Shown one piece after another: positions 1-5,364 of a DNA stretch of 5,367 nucleotides; positions within the stretch are counted from its first letter, which is position 1, and the number at the start of each line of letters is the position of its first letter. The notes under the pieces were generated by a model. That model ran no database searches, was not told where the DNA came from, and was given only the letters and a program-made list of their open reading frames with translations. The DNA is taken from NCBI GenBank assembly GCA_024645305.1, contig JAHEFU010000202.1:1-5367 (forward strand), written 5' to 3'. The position numbers and the translations under genes are program-made. The DNA comes from Planctomycetales bacterium (GTDB lineage: Bacteria > 4484-113 > JAFGCY01).

Positions 1-122
1 TCCAGGCCCTGCGCATGAGCCAGCGGGCCTACTGTCTTGAGCATGGTGAACTTAACATCAAGGGGACGGGAGCGGAGCTGCTGGCCGATCCCAGGATCAA
101 GGAAGCCTATCTCGGTGGTTAG
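1..122 (+). CDS. livF: Branched-chain amino acid ABC transporter ATP-binding subunit, LivF type (C-terminal fragment)
   Basis: Only the last 39 complete codons (from base 3) and the TAG stop at 120-122 are in the window; the rest lies upstream. The readable tail contains RAYCLEHGEL, then GTGAELLADPRIKEAYLGG. This is the typical ending of LivF-like ATPases, where a beta strand (AYVLENG in relatives) is followed by GTGxELLxDPxVxxAYLGG. Family knowledge: LivF pairs with LivG as the cytoplasmic ATPase of the LivFGHMK importer for leucine, isoleucine, valine and similar solutes. The Walker A, signature and Walker B motifs are outside the window, so activity cannot be judged. LivF often ends its operon, and the intergenic hairpin that follows fits that. 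LivG and other ABC ATPases have related tails, but the AYLGG end favours LivF. The substrate could be another amino acid, urea or amide. Confidence 0.85.
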   Translation, partial: QALRMSQRAYCLEHGELNIKGTGAELLADPRIKEAYLGG

Positions 123-179
123 GCGCGCGAAAAAAGCACGCTGGTCTTGTGGATGGAGTGTTGAAAGAGGAGAAATCCG

Positions 180-244
180 GTAAGGGGAACCTATGGCAGG
201 CTCCGGAACCGCTAACCCACAGGTGCCCCTTACAGTTTATTTAT
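180..244 (+). terminator. Long imperfect hairpin after livF; possible terminator or structured leader
   Basis: Bases 180-187 (GTAAGGGG) are perfectly complementary to 226-233 (CCCCTTAC). After one A/G mismatch the stem continues with 189-192 (ACCT) against 221-224 (AGGT). After one A/C mismatch it continues with 194-196 (TGG) against 217-219 (CCA). That gives 15 pairs over 17 positions, closed by a 20-base apical region that can form a further small GG/CC pairing. The stem is followed by the T-rich stretch 236-244, but not by an unbroken T run. It could end the liv transcript. It is longer and less perfect than a typical intrinsic terminator, so a structured RNA element is also possible. I could not match it to a known riboswitch class. 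Confidence 0.4.
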
Positions 245-271
245 ACCCCAGAGAAAGGGTTTTTGCACCCT
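245..271 (+). other. Two small mutually exclusive hairpins in the livF-murI gap
   Basis: ACCC at 245-248 can pair with GGGT at 257-260, directly followed by a T run through 264, which is terminator-like but only four pairs long. Alternatively AGGGT at 256-260 pairs perfectly with ACCCT at 267-271 around a six-base loop. The two foldings share GGGT, so only one can form at a time. Both stems are short and may be chance. They would matter only if transcription from further upstream reads through this region. Confidence 0.2.
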
Positions 272-301
272 GCTTATCAAAATTTAGTCAACATCTGGAT
301 T

Positions 302-329
302 TTGCTGTGGCGCTGCTCGCGGATATAAT
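302..329 (+). promoter_or_regulatory. Promoter of the murI-rph-mutase cluster
   Basis: A perfect sigma70-type -10 box, TATAAT, lies at 324-329. A weak -35 candidate, TTGCTG, lies at 302-307 with a 16-base spacer; only its TTG matches consensus. The segment upstream (about 234-300) is richer in A and T than the surrounding coding DNA, as is common before promoters. A start site about seven bases after the -10 box would fall near 336, leaving only about five untranslated bases before the murI ATG at 341. The -10 match is strong evidence; the -35 is not. Confidence 0.6.
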
Positions 330-340
330 GCATCCTTCAC

Positions 341-1228
341 ATGCGCCAGTTCATCAACAACCAGCCGCAGCAGGACGTCGAAGAGTCCCACGAACAGTCC
401 CGGAGCAACACCGTCGGAATCTTCGACAGCGGTGTGGGCGGTTTCACTGTACTCAAAGCCCTGCTGGCCAGGCGACCAGACCTGAACGTCGTCTACTTCG
501 GCGACACGCTCAATGCGCCCAATGGCAGTCGCCAGCCTGACCAGCTGCATGGAATGTGCCGGAATATGGTGCAGTTCCTGATTGACCAGGGCGTGGACAT
601 CATGGCCGTGGGCTGCAACAGCTGCAACATCCTGATGGGCAGCTCAGAGCTCAAGACCTACGGCATTGCAAGCTTTGACCTTGTGTCCAGCACAGTGGAC
701 TGGCTCAAGGTCCAGCACCATCAGCCGCAGAACCTGGCCATCCTGGCCACGCTGGCCACCATCAACAGCCAGTACTACGAGCGCAAGCTGACCGAAGCAT
801 TCCCGCAACTGCCACTGCGCTCAATGGCTGCCCCCAAGCTGGTACCTCTGGTTGAGTCCTTCCCCTGGAGCGAGTACGACCTGCGGACTGCGGTGCAGGA
901 GTATGTGAATCCACTCCTGGCCGATGGATTCAACAACATCGTACTGGCCTGCTCCCACTATCGCTGGATCGAGCGCTACCTGCGGGAGCTTGATCCTGAA
1001 ATGACCCTGATTGACCCAGCCGAATGTCTGGCGGAACGCCTCGCGGCCAGCCTGCCGCCTGCTCCTCAGGGAGCACGGCCCGGCGAACTGCACCTGTATT
1101 CCTCGCATCCGAATGAGGCCTTCTCGCACTTTGCGGAAATGGCCATCGGCCGCCCAGCCAGCGAATACATCCGGCTCTACATCGTAAACCCCTATGAGGA
1201 ACACTATGAGCAGACTGGACGGCCGTAA
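341..1228 (+). CDS. murI: Glutamate racemase (MurI)
   Basis: Cytoplasmic, cofactor-independent enzyme that converts L-glutamate to D-glutamate for the peptidoglycan stem peptide. The 295-residue product has the family landmarks in order: VGIFDSGVGG (residues 25-34, with catalytic Asp29 and Ser30), YFGDTLNAP (52-60), the first catalytic cysteine in GCNSC (Cys92), and the second in ACSHY (Cys204, His206). Length is slightly above the usual 260-280 residues because about 24 polar residues (Q, N, E, S) precede the first strand. The start is well fixed: an in-frame TAA lies at 326-328, and 341 is the only ATG, GTG or TTG in frame before the conserved motif. No Shine-Dalgarno sequence precedes it. 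Several substrate-contact positions differ from consensus: PNG for PYG, CNS for CNT, CSHYR for CTHYP, and an extra Cys95. Another amino-acid racemase of the Asp/Glu superfamily is therefore possible, though MurI is much the best fit. It is first in a cluster with rph. Confidence 0.88.
   Translation: MRQFINNQPQQDVEESHEQSRSNTVGIFDSGVGGFTVLKALLARRPDLNVVYFGDTLNAPNGSRQPDQLHGMCRNMVQFLIDQGVDIMAVGCNSCNILMGSSELKTYGIASFDLVSSTVDWLKVQHHQPQNLAILATLATINSQYYERKLTEAFPQLPLRSMAAPKLVPLVESFPWSEYDLRTAVQEYVNPLLADGFNNIVLACSHYRWIERYLRELDPEMTLIDPAECLAERLAASLPPAPQGARPGELHLYSSHPNEAFSHFAEMAIGRPASEYIRLYIVNPYEEHYEQTGRP
1196..1200 (+). promoter_or_regulatory. Ribosome binding site of rph, inside murI
   Basis: GAGGA at 1196-1200 lies five bases before the ATG at 1206 and within the last codons of murI. 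It decides the rph start. An in-frame ATG at 1194 overlaps this motif and has no comparable site of its own, and starting at 1206 gives the family-like N-terminus MSRLDGR. The arrangement fits translational coupling to murI. Confidence 0.65.
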
Positions 1229-1925
1229 TGCCGCGCAGATGCGGGATGTGGAACTTCTACCTGACACATACCGCCGCAACGATGTCCTCGTCCGCTACGG
1301 TGCCACTCAGGTGCTGTGCTATGCCAGCATCGAGGATCGGGTACCACCCTGGCTGGTGGGCAGTGGCAGCGCCTGGCTGACGGCGGAGTACCAGATGCTG
1401 CCGACTTCCAGCGAGCCACGCCAGCGCCGTGAGCGCCTCCAGCTGAGCGGGCGCACCCAGGAGATCCAGCGCCTGATCGGCCGCAGCCTGCGCACGGCTG
1501 TGCGCCTGCAGGGACTGGGTCAACTGACCTTCCGGGTTGACTGCGATGTGCTGGTGGCTGACGGCGGTACCCGCACAGCCAGCATCACGGGTTCCATGGT
1601 GGCCCTCGCCAACCTGATTGACCAGGAGCAGAACCGCTTCAAGCGCAACCCGGACATCCTCAGCCACCTGGTGGCTGCGGTCAGCGTGGGGATCGTGGAC
1701 GGGAATCCCGTCTGTGACCTTAACTATGTCGAGGACCGTGACGCCGAAGTGGATGCAAACGTTGTGGGGCTGAGCAGCGGTGGCTATGCTGAGATCCAGG
1801 CCACCAACGAGGACGGGGCGTATGACCGTGCCCAGCTCAATGCCATGCTGGACCATGCTGACAGTGCACTGACTGAGCTGTTCGAGAAGCAGCGCAAGGC
1901 AATTCGCCGCAGCGACTGGCTGTAA
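1206..1925 (+). CDS. rph: Ribonuclease PH
   Basis: Phosphate-dependent 3'-5' exoribonuclease that trims the 3' ends of tRNA precursors, releasing nucleoside diphosphates; family members form a ring-shaped hexamer in the cytoplasm. The product from the 1206 start is 239 residues, the normal length. Visible motifs: RLDGR (3-7), VLCYASIED (36-44), WLTAEYQMLP (57-66), GRTQEIQRLIGR (82-93, with the phosphate-site arginine Arg83), DCDVLVADGGTRTASITG (112-129, with Arg123), VAAVSVGIVDG (156-166) and CDLNYVEDRDAEVD (170-183, with the acidic pair Asp177 and Asp183). It starts 23 bases before the murI stop and is probably translationally coupled to it. Oddity: the strongly conserved AEGSVLV segment reads RRNDVLV here (23-29), with a two-residue shortening relative to E. 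coli RNase PH; SGR also replaces GGR at 81-83. Catalytic residues look intact, so an active enzyme is expected. Confidence 0.93.
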   Translation: MSRLDGRNAAQMRDVELLPDTYRRNDVLVRYGATQVLCYASIEDRVPPWLVGSGSAWLTAEYQMLPTSSEPRQRRERLQLSGRTQEIQRLIGRSLRTAVRLQGLGQLTFRVDCDVLVADGGTRTASITGSMVALANLIDQEQNRFKRNPDILSHLVAAVSVGIVDGNPVCDLNYVEDRDAEVDANVVGLSSGGYAEIQATNEDGAYDRAQLNAMLDHADSALTELFEKQRKAIRRSDWL

Positions 1926-1954
1926 GTCCCAGCATCTGCGAGAATAGACAGAGC

Positions 1955-3373
1955 ATGGCTACAGGGGCAATCAGTTTCGGGACAGATGGCTGGCGCAGCA
2001 TCATGGCCGATGGATTCACCTTCGACAATGTTGCGCTGGTGGCGACCGCGATCCAGGCGTACCTCAAGGAGAACGGCCTGGGCGACCGGCCTCTGCTCGT
2101 GGGATTTGACCGAAGGTTCAGTGCCGAGCAGTATGCCGCGCACTTCGCATCCACGGTCCAGGCCCTGGGCCAGCCCGTGCTGCTCAGCGAGGACTACTGC
2201 CCCACCCCCTGCCTGGCCGTCGGTGTGCAGCAGCACAAGGCTGCCGGTGGTGCCATGTTCACCGCGAGCCACAACCACTGGCGTTACCAGGGCCTGAAGT
2301 TCATTCCTGATTTCGCCGGCCCTGCGATGCCCGTGACCACGGACAGGGTCACGGCACTGATCGCGGAAATCGCTCCGCACTGGACAGCTCCGGGTTTCAC
2401 AGGAGTGTTCAAGGGTGAGACCGTCAACCTGAAGGAAGCCTACTTCGAGCGCTTGCGCAGCATCGTGAATGCCAACGCATTCTCCTCCTGGCATGGCCGG
2501 GTGCTCTATGACTCAATGCACGGCTGTGGCGCTGGATTCCTTGATGAGATGCTGCGCGAACACGGCCTGGAAGTCTTCAGCATCCACGGAGAACGTGACG
2601 TTTACTTCGGCGGGAACCTGCCTGATCCTTCCTACAGCAACCTGAAGAACCGCCAGGCCCTGATGGAGGAGCACGACTGCCGCCTGCTGATCGGCAATGA
2701 CGGCGATGCTGACCGCGTCGGGATCATGGACCGTGCCGGCAATTTCTATACGGCGAACGACCTGCTGCCCCTGATCGCGGACTACATGGTGCGCTACAAG
2801 AACGGCACAGGCCACTTCTCGCGTACGGTCTGTACAAGTCACCAGCTGGACAGCGTTGCCAGGGAACACGGCCGGGAGATGGTGGAGGTCAAGGTCGGCT
2901 TCAAGTACGTTGCCCAGGAACTGCTCAAGGGCGCCATGATCGGCGGTGAGGAATCGGGGGGCATCAGCATCAGCGGGCATGTCCCGGAGAAGGATGGCAT
3001 CCTCGGCGCCCTGCTGGCCATCGAGATGATTGCCACCAGCGGTGAGAAGCTGTCTGATCTCCTGAAGCAGTTCGAGGACAATCACGGCCACAGGGACTTC
3101 AAGCGCGTGGACATGCATTACAGCGAGGAACAGCAGCAGAAGCTGTTCGATGCCCTGGTGATGGGCCGCGAGCCGCGCTTAGGCGGACAGAAGATCGTGG
3201 AGCGGATCACCATTGACGGCTACAAGTATGTCCTCGAGGACGGCAGCTGGGTCATGCTGCGGGCCAGTGGGACCGAACCCGTCGTCCGCATCTACATGGA
3301 GACCACGAAGCCGGATAGCTTCGCCCGCTGGCAGAAGCAGGTGCTTGAGGAAATCAAGCAGATCACCGGCTAA
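1955..3373 (+). CDS. Phosphoglucomutase/phosphomannomutase (alpha-D-phosphohexomutase family)
   Basis: Cytoplasmic enzyme of 472 residues that moves phosphate between C1 and C6 of a hexose, probably glucose 1-phosphate and glucose 6-phosphate, feeding nucleotide-sugar and polysaccharide synthesis. The four family signatures occur in order: FGTDGWR (8-14) at the N-terminus; the phosphoserine loop TASHN (103-107, Ser105); the metal loop GNDGDADR (247-254, Asp249, Asp251 and Asp253); the sugar-recognition loop GEESGG (331-336); and the phosphate-binding loop RASGTEPVVRIY (436-447). GEESGG is more typical of phosphoglucomutases than of GlmM (GEQSGH) or PMM/PGM (GEMSGH), so glucose is the better guess; specificity is inferred. 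The usual Pro after TASHN is His108 and the following NG is QG. The gene starts 29 bases after rph with a poor ribosome binding site (AGACAGAG, 1946-1953) and is probably co-transcribed. Its TAA overlaps the stop of the convergent lipoprotein gene. Confidence 0.88.
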   Translation: MATGAISFGTDGWRSIMADGFTFDNVALVATAIQAYLKENGLGDRPLLVGFDRRFSAEQYAAHFASTVQALGQPVLLSEDYCPTPCLAVGVQQHKAAGGAMFTASHNHWRYQGLKFIPDFAGPAMPVTTDRVTALIAEIAPHWTAPGFTGVFKGETVNLKEAYFERLRSIVNANAFSSWHGRVLYDSMHGCGAGFLDEMLREHGLEVFSIHGERDVYFGGNLPDPSYSNLKNRQALMEEHDCRLLIGNDGDADRVGIMDRAGNFYTANDLLPLIADYMVRYKNGTGHFSRTVCTSHQLDSVAREHGREMVEVKVGFKYVAQELLKGAMIGGEESGGISISGHVPEKDGILGALLAIEMIATSGEKLSDLLKQFEDNHGHRDFKRVDMHYSEEQQQKLFDALVMGREPRLGGQKIVERITIDGYKYVLEDGSWVMLRASGTEPVVRIYMETTKPDSFARWQKQVLEEIKQITG

Positions 3374-3385
3374 CTGCCCCGGATC
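3361..3385. terminator. Weak hairpin across the convergent stop codons
   Basis: GATC at 3361-3364 plus CGG at 3367-3369 can pair with CCGGATC at 3379-3385, leaving a two-base bulge (AC) and a nine-base loop that contains both stop codons. It is the only hairpin I see where the two genes meet. Neither strand has a T run after it, so it is at best a weak bidirectional terminator and may be chance. Confidence 0.25.
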
Positions 3386-5265
3386 GCGAACACCAGGCGG
3401 TTGTCGTCAATGTCCTGTGGGCTGTCCCAGACTACTGCGGCTATCCCGTTGTCGTCAATCGCCATATCCAGCCAGACCCGCAGCGATGGCGTGTACTTGC
3501 TGATGGCCTGGGCACTGACCTGCTCCTTTTGCCAGTTTGCCCCGTCATAGTAGGCGTACCAGATGGTTATGCTGTTAGCGGAGTCCTTGGTGTAGGCAAT
3601 CGCCGGCCGGCCGTCGGGGGTGAAATCCACCTGGTTGAAGTCCGCGAGGAAGTCAGTCGCCCCCGCCGGATATTCGTCAACCTGCTGGATGCCGCCCTTC
3701 AGATTGAAGTTCTCCAGCAGCGGGACATAACGGAAGAGCTCTGCCCCGTTGACGTTGCCATCCGGGTCGAAGTGCTTGTAGACGAAGCCGAACAGTTCGT
3801 CCGCCGGCCCGGCATTCGGGTTGATCGCCAGGGCGCCGATGTCATGGCTGGAATCATCCACGTAGATGTCATTGAGCGTGTTCGGGGTCGGTTCGTATGT
3901 CAGGTAACCACCGTTGTTGGCAAAGTACAGCAGCGGGTCGTCGGGTGCGAAGCGCACTCTGGGGAACCAGTAGCCACCCACGGTCAGGCCTCCGGCGGTA
4001 CTGATGGTCTCCTGCGGGACAGATTCGTTCAACGTGAACTGGCGGTAGCGCGCCGAACCTTCCTTGGCCTGCTCTCCGGCGGGGTAATTGTAGAAATGTG
4101 CTGCATAGCCATAGGTGCCGGCCTGACTGTTGTAGTCAGTGCTGGATGAACCGGCGAGTTCCTTGATGTCCGGCGTAGGGCCGAATTCGTAGTTCCAGAA
4201 GCCGGCTTCATTCTCGGCCCCGGCATCGTAGTAGGCAGTGTAGCCCATCAGGGTGTTTGGTCCGGAACCACCGATTGCGGTATAGGCCAGACTGACACGT
4301 GGTGTCCCCGCCGGACCGATCACCACGTCCTGCCCGAGGCCCACGCCCTTGCCCAAGCTGTTCATCTCGCCGATCACCCAGTTGGCGGGATCCGCGGGGT
4401 ACAGGGATCGGTCCAGTACGGCTGCCAGCGGCAGTCCCACATTGATATCAGCGTAAGCGATGAAGATGTTGCCATTGGGGAGAAACTCGACCGCGGGAGT
4501 CCAGCCGGCAATGCTGTCAACTTCCACGTTGAGCCAGGTCACCTCGTCGTAGCTCAGCTCCACCTGGCTGACATCCAGCATCTGTCCGGCGGGCAGGATC
4601 ACGGCAATGAAGATGTTATCCAGCGGGCTGCGGTATTGGTGTCCGACCACGAGGCTCCTGATACCAGGGTTCACAATCTGTGTGGTGCCAAGTATCTCCC
4701 ACCTGCCCGTCTTGTAGTTGGCTATGGCCAGCAGATAGCCCGGATCTGCTCCGGCGAAACTCTCCATGGCCGTGTGCACAGTGATGGTCCCGGGATCCTT
4801 GTGGAAGTCGTAGCCCTGGAAACGGTACATCACCCAGGCGGTGCTATTGGTTGAGTTGAGCCGCTTGGCTGTGCCGACATTGCTTGCCGTGGCCTCGCCA
4901 TTGGCCGGTTTGCTGATCTTGAAATGCTGACTGCCATTGAGACTGTCCGTTCCGGCTGTGCTCGGCAGTTTGCCCAGCAGCGACTCATCGGGGAAATCCA
5001 GTTCCTCTAGCACGGACAGGTCCGGCATGCGCATCCGGCGGGCGAATTCCTCGCCCACGAGGGTCACGCTGGCGGGAGCACTTGTCTCGGATTCAGGGAG
5101 TACATCCCCGCGCTGCCGCGTTTCCGTTGCCTCGCTGCCCTGTTCATTGACGCGCTGGGAAGGCTGGCCGTCCCCGGCGGGCAGCTGAGTTTTACCGCTC
5201 GAACCCGAGCAGGCAGTCAAAACGCAAAGCAGCATGAGAGCTGCGAAAATATTCAGCCGATACAT
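3370..5265 (-). CDS. Exported lipoprotein with propeller-like repeats, function unknown
   Basis: A 631-residue protein I cannot assign to a named family. It begins with a lipoprotein signal peptide: Arg3, a hydrophobic core (residues 5-16) and the lipobox LTAC with Cys19 as the lipidated residue. Ser20 follows, which in E. coli-like sorting would favour the outer membrane. Residues 20-66 are a Ser/Gly/Gln/Glu-rich linker without obvious fold. Residues about 140-250 look like a beta-rich domain (GYLLAIANYKTGRWEILG, IFIAVILPAGQMLDVSQVEL). From about 255 to the end come divergent repeats of the form hydrophobic-F-x-P-x-G-x-x-x-IAY followed by aromatic YYDG...W: FLPNGNIFIAYAD (261-273), GPAGTPRVSLAYTA (317-330), FAPDDPLLYFAN (439-450), FTPDGRPAIAYTK (548-560) and AIDDNGIAAVVWD (602-614). 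These suggest a beta-propeller (inference). It has its own start signal and is convergent to the metabolic cluster, so no function follows from context. An extracellular binding or surface role is plausible but unproven. Confidence 0.8.
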   Translation of the reverse strand: MYRLNIFAALMLLCVLTACSGSSGKTQLPAGDGQPSQRVNEQGSEATETRQRGDVLPESETSAPASVTLVGEEFARRMRMPDLSVLEELDFPDESLLGKLPSTAGTDSLNGSQHFKISKPANGEATASNVGTAKRLNSTNSTAWVMYRFQGYDFHKDPGTITVHTAMESFAGADPGYLLAIANYKTGRWEILGTTQIVNPGIRSLVVGHQYRSPLDNIFIAVILPAGQMLDVSQVELSYDEVTWLNVEVDSIAGWTPAVEFLPNGNIFIAYADINVGLPLAAVLDRSLYPADPANWVIGEMNSLGKGVGLGQDVVIGPAGTPRVSLAYTAIGGSGPNTLMGYTAYYDAGAENEAGFWNYEFGPTPDIKELAGSSSTDYNSQAGTYGYAAHFYNYPAGEQAKEGSARYRQFTLNESVPQETISTAGGLTVGGYWFPRVRFAPDDPLLYFANNGGYLTYEPTPNTLNDIYVDDSSHDIGALAINPNAGPADELFGFVYKHFDPDGNVNGAELFRYVPLLENFNLKGGIQQVDEYPAGATDFLADFNQVDFTPDGRPAIAYTKDSANSITIWYAYYDGANWQKEQVSAQAISKYTPSLRVWLDMAIDDNGIAAVVWDSPQDIDDNRLVFAIRGS

Positions 5266-5269
5266 ATCG

Positions 5270-5274
5270 CTCCC
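5270..5274 (-). promoter_or_regulatory. Ribosome binding site of the lipoprotein gene
   Basis: Read on the - strand, GGGAG lies four bases before the ATG at 5265-5263. It supports this start, which also gives a complete signal peptide with a basic residue ahead of the hydrophobic core. Confidence 0.55.
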
Positions 5275-5279
5275 GGGGC

Positions 5280-5314
5280 CCAGGAAGGACCCATGAGTAT
5301 TCTACCCTTCCAGG
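5280..5314. repeat. Inverted repeat flanking the lipoprotein -10 box
   Basis: On the + strand CCAGGAAGG (5280-5288) faces CCTTCCAGG (5306-5314). The arms match at eight of nine positions, with a 17-base spacer that contains the TAGAAT candidate. One arm lies upstream of the predicted transcript start, so if the pairing matters it would act as DNA, for example as a regulator binding site, and not as an RNA hairpin. Confidence 0.35.
5299..5304 (-). promoter_or_regulatory. Possible -10 box of the lipoprotein gene
   Basis: On the - strand this reads TAGAAT, five of six matches to TATAAT. It would place the transcript start near 5292, about 27 bases before the start codon. No recognisable -35 box lies 16-18 bases upstream, so an activator or another sigma factor might be needed, or the box is chance. 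A second AT-rich candidate, TATATT at 5349-5344, would have its -35 beyond the window edge. Confidence 0.35.
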
Positions 5315-5329
5315 ACGGGAGTTCTTCTT

Positions 5330-5364
5330 GATAACCCCTTCGCAATATATAAAAATGGGGTATC
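5330..5364. repeat. Inverted repeat with AT-rich centre at the window edge
   Basis: GATAACCCC (5330-5338) is complementary to GGGGTATC (5357-5364) with one extra A in the left arm. The 18-base centre is AT-rich and includes the alternative -10 candidate on the - strand. It could be an operator, or a hairpin belonging to a neighbour beyond the window. The window ends three bases later, so its context is unknown. Confidence 0.3.

Noticed and set aside
180..233. Identification of the hairpin as a ydaO-type or other known riboswitch
   Set aside because: Only short strings resemble ydaO; the conserved order of elements is missing and the fold is a single rod.
193..540. 115-codon + strand frame with GGGG five bases before its ATG
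   Set aside because: Its second half is an out-of-frame reading of murI rich in Arg, Gln and Pro, its first half lies in the intergenic hairpin, and it shows no domain. The apparent ribosome binding site is part of the hairpin stem.
1194..1205. Earlier rph start at 1194
   Set aside because: It overlaps the GAGGA site that serves the ATG at 1206 and adds four residues not typical of RNase PH.
1257..2494. Long - strand frames opposite rph and the mutase gene (199 and 236 codons)
   Set aside because: Long antisense frames are expected opposite GC-rich genes with biased codon use. The + strand proteins have clear family motifs; the antisense products have none.
2513..3118. 201-codon - strand frame inside the mutase gene
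   Set aside because: It lies fully antisense to conserved mutase motifs (metal and sugar loops), and its product resembles no family I know.
3529..4149. 206-codon + strand frame opposite the lipoprotein gene
   Set aside because: It is antisense to a gene with a convincing signal peptide, lipobox and ribosome binding site, and the product is a Val/Gly/Arg-rich shadow without motifs.
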